36,544 nt of DNA from Gammaproteobacteria bacterium (GCA_030829985.1 JAURNW010000025.1:1-36544); one strand, 5' to 3'; positions 7,383 through 17,101 are shown, counted from the first letter of the stretch. Notes: generated by a model from the sequence alone, not told the origin. A program made the numbers and translations.

Positions 7383-9821
7383 ATGCCCGGCATGCAAACT
7401 GATTGTTTCCATTGTGGGGAACCGATTCCGGCCGACCTCGAATTGACTGTTGACATAGACGAACAAGCGCAAGCTATGTGTTGCTATGGTTGTAAGGCCG
7501 TTGCTGAACAGATTATTGATTTTGGATTGATCGATTATTATCGACATCGAACCAGCCTTCCACAAAGGCCAGAGTCATTCGTTCCTGCCGATTTAAAGAA
7601 ACTCAACATATTCAATAATCCCCAGGTACAAAGCGAGTTTGTTAGCCTCAATGATGATTCGTCAAAAGAGGCTAAATTAATCATTGAAGGTATCAGTTGC
7701 CCCGCATGCGTTTGGTTAATCGAATCCCGGCTCTCATCTTTAAAAGGCATTAAAGACGTTAATGTTAATTATTCCACTCAGCGCTGCCGAATAAACTGGC
7801 ATGAGACAGAAATTTCTTTGGGAGAAATTCTTAGTGCCATCTCTCGACTCGGTTATAACGCCCTGCCCTACAATCATAAGCAACGTGAGTTGAATTTTGA
7901 TAATGAGCGTAAGGGACAATTACTCAGAATAGGCATTGCCGCTTTATTTGGCATGCAGGTGATGATGATCGCTATTACGCTCTACTTTGGCGACGTGACT
8001 GGCATTGAAGAACAATATCGTGTTTTCTTTCATTGGATCAGCTTATTGTTAACGCTACCTGTACTATTTTATTCAGGACAACCTCTACTCATAGGTGCCT
8101 ATCGCGATTTAAAAAACAAACGCCTCGGCATGGATGTGCCTATTGCGATTGGTCTTTCAATCGCATTTGTCAGTAGTGTATGGGCAACACTGCAACAAAC
8201 CGGACATGTCTACTATGACTCTATTGTCATGTTTACTTTCTTTATTCTGGGTGGTCGCTATTTTGAATTTATGAGCCGAAGAAAATCGACAGCTCATCTG
8301 GACAAGTTAACCTCAATACTACCGTTATATGCAACGCAGATTAAAATCGATAACACTCATGAAACGGTTGATTTAAATACCTTAACTGTTTCAGACAAGG
8401 TATTAGTCAAACCCGGTGAAGTTATTCCTGTTGATGGTGTCGTAGTTGAAGGTCATTCATCTGTTAATGAATCTCTAATTACCGGCGAAAGCATTCCTAT
8501 CAGTAAATCTATCGGTATGCGTGTTATTGGTGGTAGTACCAACATAGAATCGCCATTGATTATCAATATTACTGATATAGGCGAACACACCGTCCTTTCT
8601 CACATAGCGCGTATAATTGATAGAGCAAGCAGTAATAAACCTGATTCGGTCAAATTAGCAAACAAAATAGTGTCCATCTTTGTCACAGGGATAATCATTA
8701 TTGCCTGTCTGGTCGCGTTCTATTGGTATCATGTAGATCAAAATCAATGGCTGGCTATCACCATTACTGTGCTGGTAGTCAGTTGCCCCTGCGCCTTATC
8801 GTTAGCAACACCTACTGCTTTTTCTTCTGCGGCAGCTACGTTTATAAAGTATGGCATTGCCTTGATTAATAATGACTCCATAGAAAAGATAGCAAAATCC
8901 AGCTATTTCGTGTTTGACAAGACCGGCACACTTACAAAAGGCGAACTGGAACTGATCGAAATTGATATCATCGATAATAATTACAGTAGAGATGATGTCT
9001 TAAAAATTGCATCAGCTCTTGAGTCTGCTTCGGAACACCCATTGGCAAAAGCTATAGTCCACGCCTCAGGGAGTATTGATAAGATTCATGCTGATGATAT
9101 AAAAAATTATCCTGGTCAGGGGATCAGCGGCAACATAAATGGTTTATGGTTCATTGGAACAGAACGGTTTATAAGTGAAAATAGCCGGGGAGCTTTTGCT
9201 CCTCAATCTGACCCTGCTAAATCATTAAAACAAATAGTAATAGCCACTAGCGAGTCCGTTGTAGCTACATTTTCATTTAATGACGAATTGCGTAATAGCA
9301 GTAAATCTTTGATAAAGTATTTGAAGGATCAAGGCAAGAAAGTGATATTGATGAGTGGCGACCAGCCCTCTGTAGTCAATCAAGTAGCTGAAGAACTTGA
9401 AATAATTGATTGCCGCGCAGGCTTGAAACCCGAAGATAAATTAAACCATATTGCCAAGCTTCAACAACAAGGCTATCAAGTCTGCATGATCGGTGATGGT
9501 ATTAATGATGCTCCGGCCTTTGCGCAAGCTGATGTAGCGATAGCTATGACAAATGCCAGTGATATAACCAAACTCAATGCAGACATATTGCTATTGAATA
9601 ATAAAATAGAGTCACTTGGAACAATGCTAAAGATTGTGGCAAAAACAAATCGCACAATACATATGAACTTCATCTGGGCTCTGGCGTATAACATCACTGT
9701 TTTGCCATTTGCGATAGCCGGTTTTATAACACCGTGGATGGCAGCAATAGGCATGTCACTAAGCTCATTGATTGTTGTTGTTAATGCTACCAGAATAACG
9801 ACTACAGACTATTCGAAATAA
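7383..9821 (+). CDS. ccoI: P1B-type copper ATPase for cbb3 oxidase assembly (CcoI/FixI)
   Basis: About 812 residues. An N-terminal Cys domain (CFHCGEPIP, then MCCYGCKAVAEQI) precedes an HMA domain with GISCPACVW near residue 106-114 (numbering from the TTG at 7374). Further on are TGES in the actuator domain, the metal-site motif SCPCALSLATP near 470, the phosphorylation site DKTGTLTKGE near 515 and [12 protein letters not shown] near 706. This N-terminal layout is that of CcoI, which exports Cu(I) to the periplasm for insertion into CcoN. The frame opens with TTG at 7374; ATG at 7383 or 7392 are the realistic starts and cannot be separated here. It is followed 8 bases later by ccoS and shares the FNR-box region with the cco operon. 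Confidence 0.95.
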   Translation: MPGMQTDCFHCGEPIPADLELTVDIDEQAQAMCCYGCKAVAEQIIDFGLIDYYRHRTSLPQRPESFVPADLKKLNIFNNPQVQSEFVSLNDDSSKEAKLIIEGISCPACVWLIESRLSSLKGIKDVNVNYSTQRCRINWHETEISLGEILSAISRLGYNALPYNHKQRELNFDNERKGQLLRIGIAALFGMQVMMIAITLYFGDVTGIEEQYRVFFHWISLLLTLPVLFYSGQPLLIGAYRDLKNKRLGMDVPIAIGLSIAFVSSVWATLQQTGHVYYDSIVMFTFFILGGRYFEFMSRRKSTAHLDKLTSILPLYATQIKIDNTHETVDLNTLTVSDKVLVKPGEVIPVDGVVVEGHSSVNESLITGESIPISKSIGMRVIGGSTNIESPLIINITDIGEHTVLSHIARIIDRASSNKPDSVKLANKIVSIFVTGIIIIACLVAFYWYHVDQNQWLAITITVLVVSCPCALSLATPTAFSSAAATFIKYGIALINNDSIEKIAKSSYFVFDKTGTLTKGELELIEIDIIDNNYSRDDVLKIASALESASEHPLAKAIVHASGSIDKIHADDIKNYPGQGISGNINGLWFIGTERFISENSRGAFAPQSDPAKSLKQIVIATSESVVATFSFNDELRNSSKSLIKYLKDQGKKVILMSGDQPSVVNQVAEELEIIDCRAGLKPEDKLNHIAKLQQQGYQVCMIGDGINDAPAFAQADVAIAMTNASDITKLNADILLLNNKIESLGTMLKIVAKTNRTIHMNFIWALAYNITVLPFAIAGFITPWMAAIGMSLSSLIVVVNATRITTTDYSK

Positions 9822-9829
9822 AAAACGAT

Positions 9830-10027
9830 ATGGAAATAATATATTTATTAATCCTGATCACTCTGGTTTTTGTGGCGCTATTAGCCGGGATATTATTTTG
9901 GGCAATACGCTCAGGGCAGTTTGATGACCTGGAAAGGCATGGACAAGAAATATTAATGGATGATGATAATATTAAAGATGAAAATACATCATCATCGAAA
10001 CAAAAATCTGACAAAAAAAAGATATAA
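9830..10027 (+). CDS. ccoS: cbb3 oxidase maturation protein CcoS
   Basis: 65 residues: one membrane helix (about 3-27) ending in FWAIRSGQFDDLERHGQEIL, the diagnostic CcoS motif, followed by an acidic and then lysine-rich tail. CcoS is required for cofactor insertion into cbb3 oxidase. It is 8 bases downstream of ccoI, as in many proteobacteria. Confidence 0.95.
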   Translation: MEIIYLLILITLVFVALLAGILFWAIRSGQFDDLERHGQEILMDDDNIKDENTSSSKQKSDKKKI

Positions 10028-10103
10028 ATCAACGACAAATATCGTCACATCCTATCCCTTCAGCATTTACATCTAATAAATCGTTTTACTGTTTCAATTA
10101 GTC

Positions 10104-10117
10104 TTGATCCAGATCAA
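10104..10117 (+). promoter_or_regulatory. FNR/ANR box upstream of hemN
   Basis: TTGATCCAGATCAA is an exact consensus box. Its centre at 10110.5 predicts a start near 10152 for a class II promoter, giving a leader of about 24 bases to the TTG start at 10176. Anaerobic activation of hemN by FNR/ANR is known in other gammaproteobacteria. Confidence 0.88.
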
Positions 10118-10175
10118 GATTCCAAAGGCATTAATAAACTAGCCTTACGCATATTCGTTGTATTGGGCAAGGACA

Positions 10176-11567
10176 TTGAAACAAACTATTATTTTCAATA
10201 AAGAATTAATCAAACGGTACAATCTTTACGGCCCCAGATATACCTCTTACCCGCCTGCAAATAGATTCGATGAGCAGTTTGGCATTAAGGATTATTGTCA
10301 GGTCGTAACGGATTCGAATGAGTACTTATTACCGAAACCATTATCGCTTTATATACACCTGCCATTTTGTAATACAGTTTGTTTTTATTGTGCTTGCAAC
10401 AAGGTCGTAACTGCAAATCGAAATCGTGCTCGGCCTTATCTGGATGATCTACATAAAGAAATTAATCTACAAGGCCCAATGTTTGATAAAGACCGGCCTG
10501 TAAATCAGTTGCACTGGGGCGGTGGCACACCAACATTCATATCCCATGAGCAAATCACCAGCTTAATGAATGTCATAAAATCGAACTTCACTCTGCTGGA
10601 TGATGATTCGGGTGATTACTCCATAGAAATCGATCCCAGAGAAATAAAAGAAGAAACAATATCGCTATTAAGAAATATCGGCTTTAACAGGATCAGTATC
10701 GGCGTCCAGGATTTCAACCCTAATGTACAAAAGGCTGTCAATCGCGAACAGACCTATGAGAAAACGCTTAATGTTTTCAATGAAGCCAGGAAACACGGGT
10801 TTCACTCAATCAATGTGGACCTGATTTATGGTCTACCAAAACAATCAGCAAGAACCTTTTGCAATACAATCAGCAAGATTGTTGAAATGAATCCTGATCG
10901 AATTGCGATATATAACTATGCTCATCTGCCCGATTTATTCAAAACACAACGTCAAATAAATGAAGATGAATTACCAGGTCCAAATGAAAAACTGGAAATA
11001 TTGGGCGAATCAATTGAGTCACTGAAAGACGCCGGTTATATCTATATAGGTATGGACCATTTTGCCAAGCCTGATGATGAACTAGCCATTGCTCAGCGTA
11101 AGGGGAATTTACACCGGAATTTCCAGGGTTACTCCACCAACGCGAATTGTGATGTTATTGGCTTTGGGGTGACTGCAATCAGCAAAATAGGCAACTCATA
11201 TTCACAAAACATTCGTACTCTTGAAGGCTATCACAAGGCATTAGAAAAAAATAACATCCCCGTTATGCGTGGTTACAAATTAACAGATGACGATGAATTG
11301 CGCAGAGAAGTGATTACACAATTAATATGTCACTTTCAGATCGATTTCCATGAAATTGAAGACTTATTCAAAATTGATTTCAAAGAATACTTTTCCAAAG
11401 AGCTACAAATATTGAAGGACATGGAAAAGGATGAATTGGTCAAAGTTAATGACAACAATATCGAAGTATTACCGACTGGTAGATTCCTCATCAGAAACAT
11501 TTGTTCCGCTTTCGACGTATTTTTAAACCGGGACGATAACGTTCGCAACTTTTCTAAAATGATCTAA
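10176..11567 (+). CDS. hemN: Oxygen-independent coproporphyrinogen III oxidase
   Basis: About 463 residues. The radical SAM cluster motif is CNTVCFYCAC near residues 65-74, preceded by SLYIHLPF; YGPRYTSYPPA near the N-terminus and WGGGTPTF, INVDLIYGLP and IAIYNYAHLP are HemN-type conserved stretches. The enzyme decarboxylates coproporphyrinogen III to protoporphyrinogen IX without oxygen, supplying haem for cytochromes under anoxia. The start is uncertain: no ATG is available. TTG at 10176, with AAGG a few bases upstream, fits the predicted transcript start better than the TTG at 10158. The FNR box upstream fits its role. Confidence 0.93.
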   Translation: MKQTIIFNKELIKRYNLYGPRYTSYPPANRFDEQFGIKDYCQVVTDSNEYLLPKPLSLYIHLPFCNTVCFYCACNKVVTANRNRARPYLDDLHKEINLQGPMFDKDRPVNQLHWGGGTPTFISHEQITSLMNVIKSNFTLLDDDSGDYSIEIDPREIKEETISLLRNIGFNRISIGVQDFNPNVQKAVNREQTYEKTLNVFNEARKHGFHSINVDLIYGLPKQSARTFCNTISKIVEMNPDRIAIYNYAHLPDLFKTQRQINEDELPGPNEKLEILGESIESLKDAGYIYIGMDHFAKPDDELAIAQRKGNLHRNFQGYSTNANCDVIGFGVTAISKIGNSYSQNIRTLEGYHKALEKNNIPVMRGYKLTDDDELRREVITQLICHFQIDFHEIEDLFKIDFKEYFSKELQILKDMEKDELVKVNDNNIEVLPTGRFLIRNICSAFDVFLNRDDNVRNFSKMI

Positions 11568-11591
11568 CAACATTAATCTGGGTATATAGCT

Positions 11592-12350
11592 ATGTTAACT
11601 ACACCAACAATAAATGAAGAACAAATCAAACAATTTAAACAAGATGGATTCCTCCTGATTAAAAATGCTTTTAGTGCGGACGATATAAAAAAAATTGAAT
11701 CTTGGGCGACTGAACTGGCTACTATGCCTGAAAAATCCGGTGCCCATTGGGTGTTTCATGAAACCAGTCAAATTGATCCTGATATTGAACTCATCAGTCG
11801 TATAGAAAAGATATCACCCTTTCACAATGGCTTTGCTGAATTAAGTGATGTCTTAAAACAGCCGATGGCAAAATTATTTAAGGAAAAAGCAGCCCTCTTT
11901 AAAGAAAAGATTAACTTTAAAATGCCTGGTGGCGATGGGTTTAAACCACATCAGGACTCACAGGCTGGCTGGCAGGATTATGCTGACTATTTTATTAGCG
12001 TCATGGTCTGTATTGATGAGGCAACGCTGGAAAATGGTTGTCTGCAGATGGTATCCGGTTTTCAGAACAGTGGTCTATTCCGAGAATGGGAACCACTCAA
12101 CGATGACGATATGAAAAATATGGAATTCATTAATTATCCCACGAAGCCTGGTGATATTGTTTTTTTCGATTGTTATACACCGCATGCCTCCGAACCGAAC
12201 CTGACCGATTCTACCAGACGGTTGTATTTTGCAACCTACAATAAACTCTCTGAGGGTGATCATCTGGAAAAATATTACGCCGATAAGTTTAAATCTTATC
12301 CGCCAGACATCGATCGTGTAACTGGTAAAGAATATGTTTTCAGGGTCTAG
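11592..12350 (+). CDS. Phytanoyl-CoA dioxygenase (PhyH) family protein
   Basis: 252 residues. Starts with EEQIKQFKQDGFLLIKNAFS, the PhyH opening pattern. Iron ligands are H120 and D122 in KPHQDSQAGW and H198 in DCYTPHASEPN; R209/R210 in DSTRRLYFATYN probably binds 2-oxoglutarate. The family hydroxylates small or lipid-like substrates with Fe(II), 2-oxoglutarate and O2; the substrate is not deducible. It lies 24 bases downstream of hemN and probably shares its transcript, odd for an O2-using enzyme behind an anaerobic promoter. It has convergent overlap-free spacing (9 bases) with the next gene. Confidence 0.88.
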   Translation: MLTTPTINEEQIKQFKQDGFLLIKNAFSADDIKKIESWATELATMPEKSGAHWVFHETSQIDPDIELISRIEKISPFHNGFAELSDVLKQPMAKLFKEKAALFKEKINFKMPGGDGFKPHQDSQAGWQDYADYFISVMVCIDEATLENGCLQMVSGFQNSGLFREWEPLNDDDMKNMEFINYPTKPGDIVFFDCYTPHASEPNLTDSTRRLYFATYNKLSEGDHLEKYYADKFKSYPPDIDRVTGKEYVFRV

Positions 12351-12359
12351 ATTAAAACC

Positions 12360-13094
12360 TTAATGATGGTGGTGTGATGTTCCGGCTGAATCTGTATGAT
12401 TGTGGTGATTTGAAAAATACAATGTCGATACTGGCAAACTGATTGCAATCAGAATCATCAATATGGCTGTTACCCACCTGAACTTAACATTCTTTTTTAG
12501 CCGATTAAGGTAGTCTGAAAAATAGCCTGTCGTTAACATCCCGGGCAGCGTGCCTAAGCCAAAAAATAACATGGTGAACATACCATCAATCACTGTTCCC
12601 GCACTTAAACTCAGTAATAAAGCGGAATAGACGAGTCCGCAGGGCAACCAGCCCCAAAGCATGCCAAACAAAAATGCACGCCAGAGAGTATCTATCGGGT
12701 ATAAATATTTTCCGAGTGGTTGAATCCTCATCCATAATTTCATGCCAATCGATTCTGTGAATTTATTGATGGGAGCATAGCCAAGAATATTCATCGCCAG
12801 ACCGAACAAAACCAGTGCAGCTATGCACTGCAAGATAAGATGAGCATTATTATTTTGTGAACTTTCAACAAACTGTGAACCCAGAAACCCAACTATTAAA
12901 CCTGCAATCGTATAACTGCTGATGCGCCCCAGATTGTATGCGACGCTGCGATGAAAGATGTTTAATTTTGTTTTTTGTGTGGCATCGTTCGAACGACCGA
13001 GCATCAACGCGGTTAATATGCCACCGCACATACCAACACAATGCATGGTGCTAAATAAACCAAGATTAAATGCGATGATGAATGTGACGAACAT
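12360..13094 (-). CDS. TauE/SafE-like (UreH_2) membrane protein
   Basis: 244 residues with about six to seven membrane segments. The N-terminal motif FSTMHCVGMCGGILTALMLG and the later LWGWLPCGLVYSALLLSLSAG are typical of the sulfite exporter TauE/SafE-like (UreH_2) family, which is frequent beside cbb3 oxidase and fnr genes. The paired Cys (MHCVGMCGG and LPCG) resemble DsbD-type transporters. The C-terminus is His-rich (HHNHTDSAGTSHHHH), hinting at metal binding. Substrate unknown; a link to copper or redox supply for cytochrome oxidase is inferred from position. Confidence 0.85.
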   Translation of the reverse strand: MFVTFIIAFNLGLFSTMHCVGMCGGILTALMLGRSNDATQKTKLNIFHRSVAYNLGRISSYTIAGLIVGFLGSQFVESSQNNNAHLILQCIAALVLFGLAMNILGYAPINKFTESIGMKLWMRIQPLGKYLYPIDTLWRAFLFGMLWGWLPCGLVYSALLLSLSAGTVIDGMFTMLFFGLGTLPGMLTTGYFSDYLNRLKKNVKFRWVTAILMILIAISLPVSTLYFSNHHNHTDSAGTSHHHH

Positions 13095-13135
13095 GATGTT
13101 TTTGAAGACTTATCCGGATAATAAGTCTGGACTCT

Positions 13136-13900
13136 TTAAACCATTGTATTTTTATTTGTTGGCTTGTCTGAAAAACCACCGCAGATCGAATGTATAGCGG
13201 GCAGATTTTCCAGAATAATCGCCTTTCGATTTATTTTTACAAGTCCATTTCGTTGGAACTTGGTAAATAAACGGCTCACTGTTTCAATTGTCAATCCAAG
13301 ATAATTTCCAATCTCCTGTCGAGACATCGGTAAATTATATTCTTTTGCAGAATACCCCCGTTTTTGAAAACGGGATGACAGATTAATTAAAAAGGTTGCA
13401 ATTTTTTCTTCAGCACTCCGTTTATTGATAGTCATTAATAGCTGATTGTCGTTTGAAATTTCTCGACTGAGGAGCCTGAACATCTGATTCTGAAGATCCG
13501 GGATCTGCTTGCAGATATCAGTAATTTTTTCATAGGGCAAAGAACAATACGTCGCTGTCTCCATACTCACCGCTGAACAAGTATGCTTGTGATGCTCTAT
13601 TCCATCAAACCCAATAATTTCACCCGGAAAATAAAACCCGATTATTTGTTCTTCGCCAGATTCATTAATTATGTATACCTTTACTGATCCTGATCGCACA
13701 GCATAAAACGACTCAAAGGGATCTTCAGCCCGAAAAATATGTGTGCCTTTTTCTATAGGACGAGAACCTTTTACAACAACTTCAAGTTTTTCGAGATCGT
13801 CAACATTCAAACCTCTAGGTAAACATAATTCGTGCAGACTGCAGTTGGAGCAATTCGCCTTGATCTTGGAAAAATCTATTACCTGTCCTGATTCAATCAT
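13136..13900 (-). CDS. fnr: FNR/ANR-type oxygen-sensing transcription regulator
   Basis: 254 residues. An N-terminal cluster of C17, C20 and C26 (CSNCSLHELC) plus C119 provides the four ligands for an oxygen-labile [4Fe-4S] cluster, spaced as in E. coli FNR. A CRP-like nucleotide-binding fold follows, then a helix-turn-helix MSRQEIGNYLGLTIETVSRL whose ETVSR recognition helix is that of FNR, predicting binding to TTGAT-N4-ATCAA. Four exact copies of this operator occur in the window. No such box precedes this gene, so autoregulation is not seen. It is transcribed in the direction of the TauE/SafE-like gene 41 bases downstream. Confidence 0.96.
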   Translation of the reverse strand: MIESGQVIDFSKIKANCSNCSLHELCLPRGLNVDDLEKLEVVVKGSRPIEKGTHIFRAEDPFESFYAVRSGSVKVYIINESGEEQIIGFYFPGEIIGFDGIEHHKHTCSAVSMETATYCSLPYEKITDICKQIPDLQNQMFRLLSREISNDNQLLMTINKRSAEEKIATFLINLSSRFQKRGYSAKEYNLPMSRQEIGNYLGLTIETVSRLFTKFQRNGLVKINRKAIILENLPAIHSICGGFSDKPTNKNTMV

Positions 13901-14134
13901 TACCCAACACCATAATAAATCCTGTATATCCTAAAATATCAGATCTATTCTATGGTGCAATCAGAATGATACAAGCATTTGTTATAGTTAAATTTCATGA
14001 ATTACAGCATGAATTCGACGTATAGTTGATATAGCGGCATTCAAGCTCTAAATAGACGAAAAATGCAGAGTGCGAGTTGTTCACATTCATGCGAAAATAG
14101 CCCTCACGTAATCAACCAAAAGGATTATGTAATC

Positions 14135-15184
14135 ATGACTCGTCCAATTCAAACGCTACTGTGGATGTGTATCTTCACCATCATAGTTGCTATCGGTGGC
14201 ATTCTGTTAATTGAACCACTCGGCAGCGCCTACGCATCCAATGTTGTATTTAATTCGATTATTCTGCTTGTATTAATTATCGGTATTGGTATTAATTTCC
14301 GACAAGTCTTACAACTTTATCCTGAAATAGACTGGATAGGCTGCTACCAAAATAATTCGCTTGGGCTAAGCAGTCCGAGGCCAAGATTATTGTCTTCGAT
14401 GGCGCGTATGCTGGAAGGTAAAGAAGATCTCGTTATGTCGACTACCTCGATGCGTACCATTCTGGATTCTATTCGCAATCGACTTGAAGATTCTCGAGAC
14501 TTGTCTCGATACTTGATCGGGGTACTGGTGTTTCTGGGTTTACTCGGAACGTTCTGGGGACTGATGGCTACCGTTAGTACTGTGGGCACACTCATCAATG
14601 ACATGTCATTAGAAACAGAAAATGGTGCGGCCATTTTTAATAATCTGAAAAATAGTCTGGCCGGACCTCTGTCTGGAATGGGCGTTGCTTTTTCTTCATC
14701 CTTATTTGGCCTCGCTGGTTCACTTGTCGTTGGTTTTCTCGACCTGCAAGCTGGTCATGCACAAAACCGATTTGTGAATGAACTTGAAGAATGGTTGTCC
14801 AGTAGTGCGCGAATATCCAGCGGTATTATTGGTGATGAAGGTGGTGCAGTTGGTGCATCCTCTTATGTTCAGGCACTGTTGGAAAAAACTGCCGATGCTC
14901 TGGAAAAGATGCAACGTGCTGGAGCCAGTGAAGAAAATCAACGTGAGTTTCTTGCCAAACAAATGAGCGAAATGCGAGGTACGTTTGAACGGTTTAATGA
15001 TCTGTTAGGAGAACAAAATGATCGACTTGATAAACTCAATCACACCCAAAACGACATAGCAAGACTACTCAAATCAACGATTGAACAAACACAAGAGTCA
15101 CCTGCGAATGAAGAACTACGTGCTGAATTGCGACTAATGACAAAAACCATTGCTAATGCACTTTCGTCCAGAGGAACTTCGTGA
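14135..15184 (+). CDS. MotA/TolQ/ExbB-family proton channel protein
   Basis: 349 residues from the ATG at 14135 (AGGA about 10 bases upstream); an in-frame ATG at 14063 would add 24 atypical, Cys-rich residues. Two membrane segments near the N-terminus and two more in the core region (YLIGVLVFLGLLGTFWGLMATV and LSGMGVAFSSSLFGLAGSLVVG) carry the MotA/ExbB channel signature. A C-terminal cytoplasmic tail of about 130 residues looks coiled-coil. The stop overlaps the start of the OmpA-domain gene (GTGA), so the two make a stator-like complex. Flagellar genes are absent nearby; the function of this non-flagellar pair is unknown. Confidence 0.88.
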   Translation: MTRPIQTLLWMCIFTIIVAIGGILLIEPLGSAYASNVVFNSIILLVLIIGIGINFRQVLQLYPEIDWIGCYQNNSLGLSSPRPRLLSSMARMLEGKEDLVMSTTSMRTILDSIRNRLEDSRDLSRYLIGVLVFLGLLGTFWGLMATVSTVGTLINDMSLETENGAAIFNNLKNSLAGPLSGMGVAFSSSLFGLAGSLVVGFLDLQAGHAQNRFVNELEEWLSSSARISSGIIGDEGGAVGASSYVQALLEKTADALEKMQRAGASEENQREFLAKQMSEMRGTFERFNDLLGEQNDRLDKLNHTQNDIARLLKSTIEQTQESPANEELRAELRLMTKTIANALSSRGTS

Positions 15185-16329
15185 CAACGGTGCGTCGTAG
15201 AATACCACTAAACATCTGGCCTGCATTTGTCGATGCAACGGCATCCTTATTAATGGTCGTTGTATTTGTCCTGTTGCTTGCCATTCTGGGTCATCTTGTT
15301 TTAAGCAGCGCTTTGACTGATCGTGATCAGGCGTTATCTCAACTCAATAGTCGCATCACTAAACTTGCCGAGATACTCTCGCTGGAACAAGCAGAGACAG
15401 CGCGGCTTGGAAAGCTGTTAGCCGTTCGCACTGCAAACCTTGAACAAGCAGAGACACAAATCGCTACACAAAGGCTGGAAATAAAAGATAAAGAGACCTT
15501 ATTAGCTGAGCGCGATGCCACCATAACGCAGCAGACACAAACCATCACTGAGCAACTTGAATTAATTGAAACACTAAAAATAGATATAGAGGCATTAACT
15601 GCACTACGCGATCGAATAAAACTGGAACTCGAAAAAGAGATAACAGAGCATGAATATGTACAACAACGTCTTGAAGAGGAAAGTGCGCTTAATATTACTA
15701 ATCTCGCACAGATGGAATTACTGAACAGACAGTTGGAAGAACTGCGTCAACAACTCTCTGCCTTGTCCAGCGCATTGGAGGTTGCAGAGGAAGATATTGC
15801 AGAAAAACAGACTACAATCAATGACCTTGGCACACGTTTAAATACTGCCTTGGCAAACAAGGCACAAATGTTACAAAAATACCGTTCTGAATTTTTTGGA
15901 CGGCTTCGTGATGCCTTGAGTCAATATCCCGATATTCGTATAGACGGTGACAGGTTTGTATTTCCATCAGAACTTTTATTCGAATCCGGTTCTGACCGGC
16001 TCGGAACGGATGGAAAAAAACAGGTTCAACAACTGGCAACTACATTAAAAGATATTGCGCAAATTATACCGGAAGATATTGACTGGATATTACGTATCGA
16101 TGGTCATACCGATAAACGCCCAATTCTAAAGAGTGAACGATTCCAGTCTAATTGGGAGTTATCCTCGGCAAGAGCGATTAGTATGGTGCGAGAAATGATC
16201 AAAAACAATATACCTGCGAGCCGCATGGCCGCAACCGGGTTTGCTGAACACCATCCTGTTGATAAGGGTGAAACGGAAGAAGCCTATGCACGTAACCGGC
16301 GTATAGAATTAAAATTAACCAGTCGTTAA
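15181..16329 (+). CDS. OmpA/MotB-domain protein with long coiled coil, partner of the proton channel
   Basis: 382 residues from a GTG overlapping the upstream stop. A short cytoplasmic N-terminus and one membrane helix (about 15-40, with FVDATASLLMVVVFVLLLAI; the Asp is placed like the MotB proton-carrying Asp) lead into a periplasmic coiled coil of about 180 residues rich in E, Q and L. The C-terminal domain (about 255-380) has OmpA peptidoglycan-binding motifs: LRIDGHTDKRPI, WELSSARAISMVREMI, RMAATGFAEHHP, RNRRIELKL. Together with the upstream gene it would couple proton flow to force on the cell wall. Confidence 0.9.
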   Translation: MTTVRRRIPLNIWPAFVDATASLLMVVVFVLLLAILGHLVLSSALTDRDQALSQLNSRITKLAEILSLEQAETARLGKLLAVRTANLEQAETQIATQRLEIKDKETLLAERDATITQQTQTITEQLELIETLKIDIEALTALRDRIKLELEKEITEHEYVQQRLEEESALNITNLAQMELLNRQLEELRQQLSALSSALEVAEEDIAEKQTTINDLGTRLNTALANKAQMLQKYRSEFFGRLRDALSQYPDIRIDGDRFVFPSELLFESGSDRLGTDGKKQVQQLATTLKDIAQIIPEDIDWILRIDGHTDKRPILKSERFQSNWELSSARAISMVREMIKNNIPASRMAATGFAEHHPVDKGETEEAYARNRRIELKLTSR

Positions 16330-16399
16330 CGAATTAATAATTGTCAAATTAAATCTCGTTGGCACTAAAATTTATAAAATCAAGCAACAAACTCTATTC

Positions 16400-17086
16400 A
16401 TGAAAAAACTTTCCAGCCTGTTTTTAGGTATCATTATTTTATTGCCCGTTTCATCATTTTCATTCGCTCATGGCGTATCAGGCAGTGATGCTGACTTCAT
16501 AGAACAGAGTATTGGCGTACAACTTATTCCTTTCATATATCTTGGCGCAAAACACATGGTGACAGGATACGATCATCTGTTATTTTTATTTGGCGTCATC
16601 TTTTTTATATACCGTCTAAAAGATGTTGGAATTTATGTGACGCTATTCGCTATAGGTCACAGCGTAACACTGCTGTATGGCGTGTTAAGCGGCACCTATA
16701 TGAACGCTTATATAGTAGATGCCATTATTGGCCTTTCTATTGTATATAAAGCATTAGACAATCTGGGTGCTTATAAGCAATGGCTCAATTATCAACCTAA
16801 TACAAAAGTCGCAGTACTCATCTTTGGCTTCATTCATGGTTTTGGTTTGGCCACAAAGTTACAAGACTTTAAATTATCTGATGATGGATTGGTCGAAAAT
16901 ATACTTGCTTTTAATATTGGCGTGGAGATCGGTCAATTATTGGCACTAACATTTATAATAATCATTATGGATTATTGGCGAAAAACAGATGTATTCATTC
17001 ATCACGCGTATGCAGCAAATGTAATGCTCATGTCAGCCGGTTTTCTGCTATTTGGTTACCAATTATCTGGATTCATCATTACTTAA
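16400..17086 (+). CDS. HupE/UreJ-like membrane protein
   Basis: 228 residues: a signal-type first helix ending at SFAHGVSG, then six membrane segments. GAKHMVTGYDHLLFLFGVIFF, FAIGHSVTLLYG and GFIHGFGLATKL contain the conserved His/Asp positions of the HupE/UreJ_2 family, whose characterised relatives handle nickel or cobalt. It is followed 15 bases later by its membrane-anchored partner with a good ribosome site. The transported metal is not deducible here; no hydrogenase or urease gene is in the window. Confidence 0.85.
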   Translation: MKKLSSLFLGIIILLPVSSFSFAHGVSGSDADFIEQSIGVQLIPFIYLGAKHMVTGYDHLLFLFGVIFFIYRLKDVGIYVTLFAIGHSVTLLYGVLSGTYMNAYIVDAIIGLSIVYKALDNLGAYKQWLNYQPNTKVAVLIFGFIHGFGLATKLQDFKLSDDGLVENILAFNIGVEIGQLLALTFIIIIMDYWRKTDVFIHHAYAANVMLMSAGFLLFGYQLSGFIIT

Positions 17087-17101
17087 GAAGGAAAATAGTT
17101 T

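Noticed and set aside
14135-16329. Zorya phage-defence system
   Set aside because: Only a ZorA/ZorB-like architecture is present; no ZorC, ZorD helicase or ZorE nuclease gene is nearby, and the next genes encode a HupE/UreJ-like pair.
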